This document shows positions 8,979 to 18,777 of a stretch of DNA of 64,000 nucleotides, one piece after another (position 1 is the stretch's first letter; every line of letters begins with the position of its first letter). The position numbers were made by a program, and so were the translations under genes. Where the stretch lies: the NCBI RefSeq assembly GCF_004006395.2, contig NZ_CP029758.2, positions 558,001-622,000 of the forward strand. The letters are read 5' to 3'. Source of the DNA: Clostridium sp. AWRP (GTDB lineage Bacteria; Bacillota; Clostridia; Clostridiales; Clostridiaceae). Below the pieces are notes generated by a model. That model had not been told where the DNA came from, did not search any database, and worked only from the letters and a program-made list of their open reading frames with translations.

Positions 8979-11900
8979 ATGAATACTAGAGTTAGAGAGC
9001 ACCTGGAAGACCTTGAAGTTAGCAAAGGTGGAGGAATAATAAGTGACAAGATACGTATAGAAACAATACCTAATCCAGTTCTTGTAATAGGACTTGGAGG
9101 AACAGGTATAGATGCTATGCTGAGATTAAAATATCAAATAAATAAGAGATTTGTGCTTGAGCAGGATAGTATTTCAAATACAAGAAAAGATAAACCTAAG
9201 AAAGTTGAGTTTTTAGGTTTTGAAACAAATCAGGGAGAGAAAAATAAAAGATATCCCATGAATGGTGGGGTAGGACTTGATCCTCAAAGTGAACTTGTCA
9301 TGCTTTCAAATGCAGAAGTCAGGTCCATATTAAACGATCGTAAGATATTGGATGATTGTATAAAAGAGTGGCTGGCACCAGAATTATCTTCTGAAAGTGG
9401 TACTGATGGTGCCGGTGGAGTTAGACAGGTTGGAAGATTGCTGCTTTTTACAAAAATTAATGAGATTGTGGATTGTCTAGAAAAGAAAATAAGACTTCTT
9501 CAGGAAGACACAGAGGAAATTTTACATGTGTTTGTACTTTCTGGACTTTCAGGAGGAACTGGAAGTGGAACCTTCATAGATATTGCCTATATAGTAAGGG
9601 GAATAATGAATAATATTTATGGAGCAAAAGGTGATGACAAGGTAAATATTATGAGCTATTTGTTTATGCCGGATGTTAACTTATCCAAAACCTCCGACAA
9701 CCAGTCCGCACAATCCTATATTATAAAAAATGGATTTGCAGCACTTAAGGAACTGGATTATCTCATGGGTATTGGAGATAGGCATGAGAGATTTACTCAA
9801 AAATACAGAAACAGGCTTACAGTGGATTCACCTATGCCTCCTTTTAATCTGTGTCATCTTATTTCTGCTACAAATGTGGATGGTAGACCCATGAGCAATG
9901 CATATGACTACTGCATGAATGTAACTGCAGAAAATATTGTAAACTTTATGTCAAATGAGGTTAGAGAATCTGGAGGAGTATTTGCAATACAGGATTATAT
10001 AAGCAACTTGAAGCAGAACACGGATAATATGGCAAAACCATATATGGCAAATTACAAATATGTAATGATAGGTGCTTCCTCTGCAGTACTTCCTCTTGAA
10101 GAAATTACTACTTATATGGCATATAAACTTTTTGAAAAAATACAGTATATGTTTGAGAACATGCCTAAAGAACAGGAAATAGATCAGTTCATAAGAAAGG
10201 TAAGATTGGATGAGGATGCTGTAATAGACAGATTTGAAGAGCATCTTCAAAATAGAAAGCCGTTAACAGGTTATAAAAACAGGGAAAAGTTTAATTATGA
10301 CAATGTAATAAAAAAGCAGTCCGTGAATATAGATGAAGAGATGAAAGAGTACTTGAGGGACTGCACTAACGAATATGATAAAGTAAAAATACAGTATCCA
10401 GGTGAAATTTTAAAACTGGTTAAGGATATGGTGAATCAAATTTTTAAAGACCCTAAAAAAGGACCTTTTTATGCATCTAGAGTGTTGTTTTCAGATGGAT
10501 TTTGTGTTGTAAGAACTCTAGAGACACAGGTAACTTCTTTAAATGAAAGACTTATGAATATTTCTACGGAAATAAAGTCTGCAGAAGAACTAGCTGAGGA
10601 TAAATTTGTAGAAGCTAGAAAAGCCCTATTGTTTACTAAAGAAGGTAAGAAAAATGACTACATAGAGGCTAAAAGTGAGGAGTATTTATTAAAATCTGAA
10701 GAACAGAGAATAATGAGGATGGCTGATTTTTACAGCAGTGTAATTGAAGAACTTAGCAAACTGAATAACAGTATTTATAAGGTATACACTGAAATATTAA
10801 ATGAATTGAACAGGATATTTAAAGAAGATGGAGACGTACTTGTAAAGGGAGAGGAAATAGAAGGGGCTCTTGGAAGAACTTATTCCTGGACAGTAGTAAA
10901 AGTGCCGGATTTAGTGGATTATATTGAAAAAGTTGTGAATAAAGAAGAAGCAGATGATATTGTAAGGAGATTTTCAGAGAGACTTTTAGAGGAATCTGAG
11001 AAATGGATTGACGAAATGCATATTGATGTAGTTGGCTCAATTTCAAGTTTTGTCTCAGAAGAATATGGAGATGTAATAACAAAGTCCATGGAAGATTTCC
11101 TTGCTTTGGAATACGGAGAAGATAAATCGATAATAAATATAGTTAAAGATGAAATTGCACCAAAGCTTGATAGGGATGCAGTGCCTATTTTCCATTTAAG
11201 TAACACGGAAGCATTGAATTTTCCGGCATGGAGTATGGTTTCAGTACCTAGAAATGCAAAGAAAATTCTTGAAGGAATTAAGGAGTATAAGAAAAACTCC
11301 AATAAAGGCAATGCCATTAACATCAAGGAGAGCATGGTTACAAATAGGATATTCTGGCTTAATACCAAAAATGGAGTTCCATTGTATTCTTATGCTCCTA
11401 TAAAACATTATGAAGAGATTTATGAAAAAACTATGTTTGAACGGGATGGAATAGGAAGGCATTTATATCAAAACGGAGAGAAAAATTGGGTGTACCTTCC
11501 ATCACCTATACCAGAAGAAGCCTGGGGTACAACTTATGTAAATGATAGAGTAAAAGGATATAATGAAAAAGTAAGGAATCTCTTTGATAGAGCTTTAGAA
11601 CTTGGATGTATAGTAGATACCCAAAAGGGAAGTAATGAAAGATATAAGTGTGTTATTACTGAAGAATTTGATATAGATGATTTTATGAAAAATTATAATA
11701 TAGATATGAAAGGTGACAAAATAAATATAGGAGAGGCAAAAAGGGCCATAGGGGACATGAATAAACTTATTCAGGATAAACTGACCCCTGTGCAAGATAG
11801 TGACAGTCAGAAATATTATATTTATGAAAGCAGCAGCAGCGAAAAGGCTAAAATTGATCTGATAAGAACTCCAGAGCTTACAGAACTTGTAAAAAAAGAA

Positions 11901-12386
11901 GTGGAAAAGTATGAAAAAATAATAGATAAGAAAAAGGAACTTGAAAATGTAATATCAAATTTGAGTAAAGCTGAAGCTAACGTAGATAGTTTTTTAAGGG
12001 CACTTTATACGGAAACTATAATAAAAAAGGGTTTGCTTTATGTTTATAATGGAAGTGAAGACAGCAAGGTAGATATAGAACCTTTTATAAATGTATTAAA
12101 GCAAAAGGAATATCAGTATAAAGCAATATTTGATAAATATGAGACTTTAGATAAGGGAGAAAAGACTATTGTAGATAAAACTTCAGATAGAAAGTTAGAA
12201 CAGCTTTCCACAGGAGATGGAGTTGAAATTCTAAAATCAAAAGTAAGTTCTATTATAGAAGAAGTTAAATCATCTGCTGGGGAACTGGAAACTAGAAAAT
12301 ATCAGATGGTAGAGGGTGACGAACTGTATGCTTTTTATACTGACATACTTTCAAGACTTCAGGAAGTACAAAAATTATTGGCTTAG
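8979..12386 (+). CDS. Large tubulin/FtsZ-like GTPase (Tubulin_2-like), locus A
   Basis: 1135 residues after a strong AAAGGGAGG. The N-terminal third is a tubulin-like nucleotide fold: VLVIGLGGTGIDAMLRLK (about 34-51) is the first glycine loop, and SGLSGGTGSGTFIDIAYI (188-205) carries the tubulin signature GGTGSG. The remaining 800 residues are mostly charged helices and coiled coil, far longer than FtsZ. No membrane segment is seen. Proteins of this class (Pfam's tubulin-like family as I recall it) are distinct from the FtsZ of cell division. It is expected to bind GTP and may polymerise. It sits 19 bases after the vWA gene and 32 before the next gene, so it is co-transcribed. Confidence 0.88.
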   Translation: MNTRVREHLEDLEVSKGGGIISDKIRIETIPNPVLVIGLGGTGIDAMLRLKYQINKRFVLEQDSISNTRKDKPKKVEFLGFETNQGEKNKRYPMNGGVGLDPQSELVMLSNAEVRSILNDRKILDDCIKEWLAPELSSESGTDGAGGVRQVGRLLLFTKINEIVDCLEKKIRLLQEDTEEILHVFVLSGLSGGTGSGTFIDIAYIVRGIMNNIYGAKGDDKVNIMSYLFMPDVNLSKTSDNQSAQSYIIKNGFAALKELDYLMGIGDRHERFTQKYRNRLTVDSPMPPFNLCHLISATNVDGRPMSNAYDYCMNVTAENIVNFMSNEVRESGGVFAIQDYISNLKQNTDNMAKPYMANYKYVMIGASSAVLPLEEITTYMAYKLFEKIQYMFENMPKEQEIDQFIRKVRLDEDAVIDRFEEHLQNRKPLTGYKNREKFNYDNVIKKQSVNIDEEMKEYLRDCTNEYDKVKIQYPGEILKLVKDMVNQIFKDPKKGPFYASRVLFSDGFCVVRTLETQVTSLNERLMNISTEIKSAEELAEDKFVEARKALLFTKEGKKNDYIEAKSEEYLLKSEEQRIMRMADFYSSVIEELSKLNNSIYKVYTEILNELNRIFKEDGDVLVKGEEIEGALGRTYSWTVVKVPDLVDYIEKVVNKEEADDIVRRFSERLLEESEKWIDEMHIDVVGSISSFVSEEYGDVITKSMEDFLALEYGEDKSIINIVKDEIAPKLDRDAVPIFHLSNTEALNFPAWSMVSVPRNAKKILEGIKEYKKNSNKGNAINIKESMVTNRIFWLNTKNGVPLYSYAPIKHYEEIYEKTMFERDGIGRHLYQNGEKNWVYLPSPIPEEAWGTTYVNDRVKGYNEKVRNLFDRALELGCIVDTQKGSNERYKCVITEEFDIDDFMKNYNIDMKGDKINIGEAKRAIGDMNKLIQDKLTPVQDSDSQKYYIYESSSSEKAKIDLIRTPELTELVKKEVEKYEKIIDKKKELENVISNLSKAEANVDSFLRALYTETIIKKGLLYVYNGSEDSKVDIEPFINVLKQKEYQYKAIFDKYETLDKGEKTIVDKTSDRKLEQLSTGDGVEILKSKVSSIIEEVKSSAGELETRKYQMVEGDELYAFYTDILSRLQEVQKLLA

Positions 12387-12418
12387 ATAATATGGATCTG
12401 TAATTGGGAGGAATTTTC

Positions 12419-14764
12419 ATGGAAGAAGTTTTAAAAAATTTTGTGGAAAAGTATGATTTAAAGGTGGAAAAAACAATATACGATGGTGACACTAAAAGAA
12501 ATGTGAATAATCCCATACTTTTTCTCTTTATAGGAGATAGTACTGAAGATGCCTATGAGTATATTAGAAATAATATAGATAAAAAATGGGATAATGGCAG
12601 AGGCGCAGTTTTTATAAATGTTTCCACAAAACCTGTTAAAGATACGGATAATTCTTTTAACATCCAGCTCCGTGAAGATTTTAAAAATAAAAAGACGTTG
12701 AGAAAAGATATAAGAGATAGATTTTACAGTAATAAGGAAAATCTTAAAAATTTAAATCGAAAAATTACAGAAGCTAGGAATAAATTGTTGTCAGAGGGGT
12801 ATATGTTTAACTCCTTTGACAGCATAAATATTTCTGTAATTACTACGTCTAAGGACCCATTGAATGTAATACTTACAGAAGTAACGGTACTTTTAAAAAA
12901 GAGGATGCTGGAGGTATTTAAGCTAAGTTCTGCAGATCTCTATGTTTTAATTAAAAGTCAAAATTTAGAGGATGAGGTCTATGAAGGGGCAGTTACAGTA
13001 GGATTTTTTAGGGAAGTGGAATATTTTCAAAAAGATAGCTTTAGATTTAAAGAAGACATAGCTGTTTATGGAGATGAGACACAGCTTAATGTTACCTGGG
13101 AAGGACCTCTATTTTATCTTACCTATGTGCTGGAGGAAAAGAATGAGAAGGGTATAATTCCTAAAGGTTCTATGGATAACAATTATGAAATAATTTCCTA
13201 TATAAACCTTATAAAAAATAGGGAGGCATCATCTAATGCCTATTCGGATACGGAAAATCAGTACTATGATAACAATATATTTAAATCAAACATAAGTTAT
13301 GATAATTCTATGAATAGGTATATTTCAGCAGGACTTTCACAGGTGAAAAGACCTAATAGTGCCATTGCTATTTCTGTGCTTGGAGCATTTTATGAAAGAA
13401 TGTTAAAGGAAATGAATACACTCTCTAAAAAGCAGCAGGAATTTATAAATGAAATTTTAAAAATTGATGAGGCAAATATTGAACTGCAAGTTGAAGAAAT
13501 ACTTCCTGGGGGAGTAACGATAGAAGACATGCAGGGGATTATGACAGATAATTTAAAACAGGTAGAGAAAAAAATGTCAAGTTTTAACTTAAGGGAGATA
13601 GAAGAAAAATTATACGATGATAGATGCGAAAAGTTTTTCTTCGAAAATTTTGAAAAGGCTTCTGAAAAGGCAATTAAAAGTTGTGATTTAGAAAATAATA
13701 TGAGAATTTTAATAGAGAAAAATATACTTAAGGACAATAAGCTTAATTTGTATTGTGCCTTTAACTGGACCTCAGATGAAGGAGAAACTATAAATTATAT
13801 AAGAAATAGAAAAGCTTCTATCTTGAAATTTGTAAGTAAGTTAAATGATGAAATTGAGAATATATATGAAACAAGATTTGCTCCTAGCTTTGGTATTAAA
13901 AGTTTTTTTTCAAAAGGTGCAAAGGTGAAAGAAGCTCAGGAGGAAATATTTTTAGATATATACGGTAGAAAGTTAGAAATACTGAAATTAAATATATCAA
14001 AGAAAATTCTTGATATTTACGAAGATGTTCTTTTAAAGGTTCACAGTGAAATTTCAAGTTATATAAATAGGGTAAAGGATTTAGGGCGAACAATAAAAAG
14101 TTATGAAAATGAAGTTATAGAAAAACAGGATAAATATACAGCTCAAAATGTAAGGGCTTACTATAAAAATGTAGTAAATGATATATTGAATAAGCTTGAG
14201 AAAAATTTTGGAAAAGCTTTTTATTTAGAAGATAAATACCTGGGAAATACAGTAGAGAATTTAAAGGAATCGGATGAAAAATTTCTGGGGAAGATAATAT
14301 ATTTTTGTACTAAATATATTTTAAGTGAGGATCAGTTTAAAAAATCCTTTGAAGAAGAATTTAATGAAAGGGCCAATGTGAATGTTCCTAATTTGGAAAC
14401 TAAAGTGCTTTCAAAAGAAGAATTATATCGAAAACTTTACGACATGCTGGATAAAAATTCAGCTTTGAAAATTTATATAATGAATTATGATGTAAAGCCC
14501 TACATGGAAAAATACTTTTTTGGAGATTACAGCAGCGATTTTATAAAGTATGCTTTTGATTTTGACAGAAAAACCAGGAATTATAAAATAGGATACATAG
14601 ATGAAATAAAGAGCAGCGGTATTGAAAAATTGAATTTAATGGGTGGTTTTGGAGCAAAGGATATAATTTATGTAAGAAATTCAATGGAATTTTATAATTA
14701 TTGTATGGAAAATGGATATTTGATCCACGGAGTGGATGAGAAACTGTTGCCAGAAATTAGTTAA
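12419..14764 (+). CDS. Large coiled-coil partner of the tubulin-like protein, function unknown
   Basis: 781 residues from ATG 12419, seven bases after GGGAGG; a TTG at 12404 overlaps that site and is not used. I do not recognise the family. The N-terminus has a possible alpha/beta core (NPILFLFIGDSTEDAYEYI, then GAVFINVSTK and INISVITTSKDP), but no Walker motif. The centre and C-terminus are long charged helices, with FAPSFGIKSFFSKGAK about midway. No signal peptide or membrane segment is seen. Its constant neighbour is the tubulin-like gene, so an adaptor or filament-binding role is a reasonable inference only. Confidence 0.7.
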   Translation: MEEVLKNFVEKYDLKVEKTIYDGDTKRNVNNPILFLFIGDSTEDAYEYIRNNIDKKWDNGRGAVFINVSTKPVKDTDNSFNIQLREDFKNKKTLRKDIRDRFYSNKENLKNLNRKITEARNKLLSEGYMFNSFDSINISVITTSKDPLNVILTEVTVLLKKRMLEVFKLSSADLYVLIKSQNLEDEVYEGAVTVGFFREVEYFQKDSFRFKEDIAVYGDETQLNVTWEGPLFYLTYVLEEKNEKGIIPKGSMDNNYEIISYINLIKNREASSNAYSDTENQYYDNNIFKSNISYDNSMNRYISAGLSQVKRPNSAIAISVLGAFYERMLKEMNTLSKKQQEFINEILKIDEANIELQVEEILPGGVTIEDMQGIMTDNLKQVEKKMSSFNLREIEEKLYDDRCEKFFFENFEKASEKAIKSCDLENNMRILIEKNILKDNKLNLYCAFNWTSDEGETINYIRNRKASILKFVSKLNDEIENIYETRFAPSFGIKSFFSKGAKVKEAQEEIFLDIYGRKLEILKLNISKKILDIYEDVLLKVHSEISSYINRVKDLGRTIKSYENEVIEKQDKYTAQNVRAYYKNVVNDILNKLEKNFGKAFYLEDKYLGNTVENLKESDEKFLGKIIYFCTKYILSEDQFKKSFEEEFNERANVNVPNLETKVLSKEELYRKLYDMLDKNSALKIYIMNYDVKPYMEKYFFGDYSSDFIKYAFDFDRKTRNYKIGYIDEIKSSGIEKLNLMGGFGAKDIIYVRNSMEFYNYCMENGYLIHGVDEKLLPEIS

Positions 14765-14950
14765 GAATTAATAATTAAGAATGAATAGTGAATAGTGAAT
14801 GAAGATTTTTCTCCACTATGTTACGAAAAATCTTAAACTTAAAGCTCATTAAAGTGAAGCTTTAATGGCGTTACATTTTAGATTTTCTGCAGTGTTAACG
14901 GAAGAAAATCATCCATAACTATTAATTCTTAACTCTTAACTATTAATTGT
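14765..14950 (+). repeat. Structured inverted-repeat element, copy B (variant arms)
   Basis: The core has the three hairpins of the family: GATTTTTC...GAAAAATC, CATTAAAG-TGAAG-CTTTAATG and GATTTTCT...AGAAAATC. The outer arms differ from other copies, built from TTAAGAATTAATA-like units instead of TTCACAA units. It starts directly after the upstream stop codon. Confidence 0.8.
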
Positions 14951-15035
14951 ATTTTTATCCATTAAGAGTAAAAGATTTTTATATATAAATCTAATTTTAC
15001 TTAGAATATTTATATAACAAGTAGGAGGTATCCAG

Positions 15036-16295
15036 TTGGTAGAAAAAAGAGTAAATTTAACTATGACCGTTATGAGTTTAATAGGAGGCATTATAGGATT
15101 TATTATAGGAGAAATTTTTATAAATGCTTATAAGTATAAGATGAGTGGAAGTATACTTATGGGGTTTTACTTTGGAATCATAGCACTTTGTATAGGTACT
15201 TTTTGTCTTGTAGGAGAGATGATAAATCCAAGGCTAAATGGAGTTACGTGGAAAAACAACTATTTAAAGACTTCTTTTAAGTTTTTGATTCCTTGTACTT
15301 TTGTTGCAATTTTTGTATTTGGCATGCTTTTTCAATTTATATATGAAAGCAGTGGATTGAAGTTTCAAAAGGTGAACGATATAGTTTTTGTAATAGATAC
15401 GTCAGGAAGTATGGCAAATACTGATCCTAAAAATGAGAGATTTTCTTCGGTTTTAAATCTTATGGATAATATGAACACACAAAATAGGGTTTCAATATAT
15501 AAGTTTGATGATACTTCAAAGAGAATAATACCTATGACAGAGGTTTCAGATTACCTTAAGAAAAATGCTGAGGAAGAGTTGAAACAATATGAAACTCCAT
15601 CTGGAAATACCAACATGGGAGAAGCTATTGACAGTGCTTATGATGAAATAAATTCAACTAAAAAATCTGGAAGAAAGGCTGCGGTAATTTTACTTTCAGA
15701 TGGTGAAGATAATTTTGGATTAAATAAAAAATTTGAGGAGACTCTTAAACCTTTTAAAGATTCAAATATATCTATTTATACAATAGGTATGTCTAATGAA
15801 AATAACTTTACTACCTTAAAGAAAATTGCAAAAGATACTCATGGAGAATATTATAATGTAAAAAATGCCAGTGATTTAAAGGGAACCTTTAGTAAGATAT
15901 ATTATGCAACGCAGCAGAGGTTATTAGTAGACAGAAGAGATGGATTAACTGAATCTTCTACTTTATATATGATACTTAGAGTACTTTTAATTACAATTAT
16001 ATCTGGACTTATAACAATGTCTATAAGTTTTGTATTTGATAATAAAAATTTACTTAAGAGATTTTTAATAGGTGGAATTACAGCTGGATTTTTAGGAGGA
16101 CTTATCATGGAAGTAGGATTTTTACATTCTCCAGATCATGGTTCTCTTTATAGGGCGATTTTAGTTATTATGATTGCACTTATATTTACACTTATTCCAG
16201 TTATAGTTGATATAAAAGATTATTCTAAAAGCAGTTATTTGAGAGGAAATCAGAGGACTAGTTTTGACAAAACTAAAGGTAATACTTTTAGATAA
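15036..16295 (+). CDS. Polytopic vWA membrane protein, locus A
   Basis: 419 residues; TTG start eight bases after AGGAGGT. Three N-terminal membrane helices (about 8-28, 38-60, 82-103) precede a vWA domain with MIDAS motif DTSGSMANTDP (121-131), a Thr in TPSGNTNMGEAID, and LLSDGEDN. Three more hydrophobic helices follow (about 312-400), and the tail is short and cytoplasmic. The arrangement resembles BatA/vWA membrane proteins, but no MoxR ATPase gene is nearby. Together with the anchored vWA protein at 7505 it gives the locus two distinct vWA proteins, probably on the outer face of the membrane. A role as receptor or assembly platform is inferred. Confidence 0.85.
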   Translation: MVEKRVNLTMTVMSLIGGIIGFIIGEIFINAYKYKMSGSILMGFYFGIIALCIGTFCLVGEMINPRLNGVTWKNNYLKTSFKFLIPCTFVAIFVFGMLFQFIYESSGLKFQKVNDIVFVIDTSGSMANTDPKNERFSSVLNLMDNMNTQNRVSIYKFDDTSKRIIPMTEVSDYLKKNAEEELKQYETPSGNTNMGEAIDSAYDEINSTKKSGRKAAVILLSDGEDNFGLNKKFEETLKPFKDSNISIYTIGMSNENNFTTLKKIAKDTHGEYYNVKNASDLKGTFSKIYYATQQRLLVDRRDGLTESSTLYMILRVLLITIISGLITMSISFVFDNKNLLKRFLIGGITAGFLGGLIMEVGFLHSPDHGSLYRAILVIMIALIFTLIPVIVDIKDYSKSSYLRGNQRTSFDKTKGNTFR

Positions 16296-16332
16296 TTATT
16301 AATTAACTTTTGCAGTTTGAAAATAACGTAAA

Positions 16333-16519
16333 ATTAATTCACAATGCACGATGCACAATTCACAATTAAGGATGATTTTCTTGCGTTAAAACTTCAGAAA
16401 ATCTAGAATATAGCACTATTGAAGCTTAGCTTCAATAAGCTTCAAATTTAAAATTTTTCGAAGCATAGCGGAGAAAAATCTACCGAAATTGTACATTGTG
16501 AACTGTGAATTGTCAATTG
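16333..16519 (+). repeat. Structured inverted-repeat element, copy C
   Basis: A full-length copy in the same orientation as A, with arms of TTCACAA/TGCACAA units. Hairpins are GATTTTCT...AGAAAATC, TATTGAAGC...GCTTCAATA, and ATTTTTC...GAGAAAAAT. It is preceded by CAGTTTGAAAATAACGTA, which resembles the flank of copies F and G. Confidence 0.85.
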
Positions 16520-16542
16520 ATTTAGAATTGGGTGGTATAGCA

Positions 16543-17190
16543 ATGAAGATAATTGAATTTGAAGATGGTTCTAGTGAAATATGTGAAATTAGCTGCGAAG
16601 TTGAGAAAGACAGGCTTTATATAAGATGGAAATGGCCTAAAAATACAGATATAGTGTATGTAATGAAAACTGACAATTTGGATGATTTTTCTTTGAACGA
16701 TGCGGAGTTGAAAAAGGCAAAATTGTATACCATGGAAGAGTATAAAGAATTCAATGGGTATTGTGAGAGCATTAAAGAAATAAATCAGTATAGGTACTAT
16801 GTTTTTCCAGCTATTGAAAGTGATGATGATATAATTTTTGTAAAGCAGAATAATGGTAAGAATCAAATTGTAGTGAGTACAGGGAAACCTGACATATACT
16901 ATGACATAAAAGAAGTAAAATCTCTAAAAGGTTTATTTTCCAGGGATAAAAAATTGCAGATAACTATAAAGTCACAAATTCCCCTCCATAAGGATGTACT
17001 GTGCTATGTAAAAAAGAGAGGTTCTTATCCTGTGAACAATAAGGATGGCATAAGATTTGATTTTATCTGTGACATTCATGTGGGAATAAATGAAATGCCG
17101 GAAATAACAGTAAAGAAAGATGAATATGTGAAAGTATTTATAAAGGATGTTGATAAATATGGTGGTAGTTATAAGCTTTGCAGGTTGTAA
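16543..17190 (+). CDS. Beta-sandwich protein, locus A (copy 2)
   Basis: 215 residues from ATG 16543, preceded by GGGTGGT; upstream in-frame codons lie inside repeat copy C and are not plausible starts. It consists only of the beta-rich domain found in the C-terminal part of the protein at 2384-3427: LYIRWKWPKNTDIVYV matches LSLEWGWPEGIDKVLL, and the later segment PDIYYDIKEVKSLKGLFS matches the other copy's second half. It lacks the acidic N-terminal linker. No signal or membrane segment is seen. Family unknown; a protein-interaction module of locus A is likely. Confidence 0.75.
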   Translation: MKIIEFEDGSSEICEISCEVEKDRLYIRWKWPKNTDIVYVMKTDNLDDFSLNDAELKKAKLYTMEEYKEFNGYCESIKEINQYRYYVFPAIESDDDIIFVKQNNGKNQIVVSTGKPDIYYDIKEVKSLKGLFSRDKKLQITIKSQIPLHKDVLCYVKKRGSYPVNNKDGIRFDFICDIHVGINEMPEITVKKDEYVKVFIKDVDKYGGSYKLCRL

Positions 17191-17335
17191 AGTAAAATCA
17201 CATAGATAAATAGTCAATATTAAATACTCAACTACTATAAGATATTTCTATTAGCGATTTATGAGAGAGTTCACATTTGTAAATTATAATGAATTTAAGG
17301 TTTGAAAATTATTAATTATAGAGAGGAAAGAGAAT

Positions 17336-18631
17336 ATGCATTATACAGGATATGAGCTTTTTGCTTTTTTTCTGATTTATTCTTTTTTAGGATGGGTAGT
17401 AGAAGTCTTAATTGTGAGCTTACGAAAAGGTGATTTTGTTAATCGGGGGATGCTGAATGGGCCACTGTGCCCGGTCTATGGGTTAAGTATTATACTTAGT
17501 CTGCAATTTCTAGAGGCGGCCAATGCCAATCCTTTTGCATTGTTTGTCGGAAATGCCGTTCTGGCTACTGTGGTGGAGTATATTGATGGGGGGTTACTAA
17601 GACGGATAATCGGAAGACGCCTGTGGAATTATGATAGTCCAAGGTTCTACGTTACCTTTGCCTTTGCATATAGTGGTGTTTCTGTGCTGGTTATTTCCCT
17701 GCTGCAACCATTGGTTTATACAATAAGTCAGCTGATTCCACATTTATTATTTTGCATTATTCTCTGGATACTCTTTGTTTTACTGATGGTTGATGTTGTT
17801 GCCTCATTCGTGGCAGCATTCCATATTCGTAAACAAAGTAGATTAGAACTAAAGGTAACGGCAGGTTTGAGTAATACGAAGAAGATTATGGGACAACGTT
17901 TTTTTTCTAGATTGCAAAAGCGTATTTACAAAGCTTTCCCTGAGCTGGAGAATGCCAAACTGGAGATTATTGATGTTAAAGTTATAGATCAAAAAAAATT
18001 TGCGGAAGGCATTTGTTTTGAAAAACTGGTATGGATGTTTTTTATCAGTGCACTGGCAGGGGATTTGATTGAAACCGCATTTGTCTTGGTGAAGTCGGGT
18101 AAGTTGATGAGTCGCAGTAGTCTAATATATGGACCTTTCAGTGTGGTTTGGGGATTGGGTGGAATAATTGCCACAGTAATGCTTCATAGATTGATTGATA
18201 AAAATGACATATATATCTTTCTGGGAGGTTTCTTCCTAGGTGGCACCTATGAGTATTCGTGCAGTGTGTTTACAGAAAAGGTATTGGGTGCCCGTTTTTG
18301 GGATTATAGTAGCATGCCTTTTAATCTGGATGGTAGGGTGAATCTGCTTTACTGTCTGTTCTGGGGACTGCTTGCTATTGTATGGTTGAAGGCAATTTAT
18401 CCATTTGTGAGTAAATATATTGGTAAAATCCCACGGGTGTTAGGGGAGGTGCTTACGTGGTGCATTGTAGTATTTATAGTGCTCAATGCATTGGTCTCAG
18501 CTATGGCACTATACTATTATAGTCTGCGGATGGCTGGTATATCTGTGAGTGGTAAAGTGGAATTGTTTTTTTCTATCTATTATCCAGATACTTTAATGAA
18601 AATGATTTATCCAAATGCGGTTTTACCATAA
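17336..18631 (+). CDS. CmpB-type putative ABC-transporter family membrane protein, duplicated domain
   Basis: 431 residues and about eleven hydrophobic helices. The N-terminal half starts with FLIYSFLGWVVEVLIVS and NRGMLNGPLCPVYGLS, the pattern of the family named putative ABC-transporter type IV (CmpB). A second, diverged copy begins near residue 228 (SRSSLIYGPFSVVWGLGG). The linking segment (180-225) is charged and cytoplasmic. Function of the family is not established despite the name, and no ATPase gene is adjacent. Codon choice here is visibly richer in G and C than in the neighbours, which suggests separate acquisition. Confidence 0.75.
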   Translation: MHYTGYELFAFFLIYSFLGWVVEVLIVSLRKGDFVNRGMLNGPLCPVYGLSIILSLQFLEAANANPFALFVGNAVLATVVEYIDGGLLRRIIGRRLWNYDSPRFYVTFAFAYSGVSVLVISLLQPLVYTISQLIPHLLFCIILWILFVLLMVDVVASFVAAFHIRKQSRLELKVTAGLSNTKKIMGQRFFSRLQKRIYKAFPELENAKLEIIDVKVIDQKKFAEGICFEKLVWMFFISALAGDLIETAFVLVKSGKLMSRSSLIYGPFSVVWGLGGIIATVMLHRLIDKNDIYIFLGGFFLGGTYEYSCSVFTEKVLGARFWDYSSMPFNLDGRVNLLYCLFWGLLAIVWLKAIYPFVSKYIGKIPRVLGEVLTWCIVVFIVLNALVSAMALYYYSLRMAGISVSGKVELFFSIYYPDTLMKMIYPNAVLP

Positions 18632-18777
18632 AAGCTATTTAATAGATGGTATTTGGACTATTGAACAATAGATATAGAGACATGTATAAGAAGAATACTT
18701 ATACTCGAAACTGTTTGATAATTAGCAATATTTGAATTCAAATCGAACGAAATATAAATATCAAAAGGAGGAGGACT

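Noticed and set aside
15036..16295. MoxR/vWA (BatA) system
   Set aside because: The membrane vWA layout is similar but no MoxR ATPase gene is present near it.
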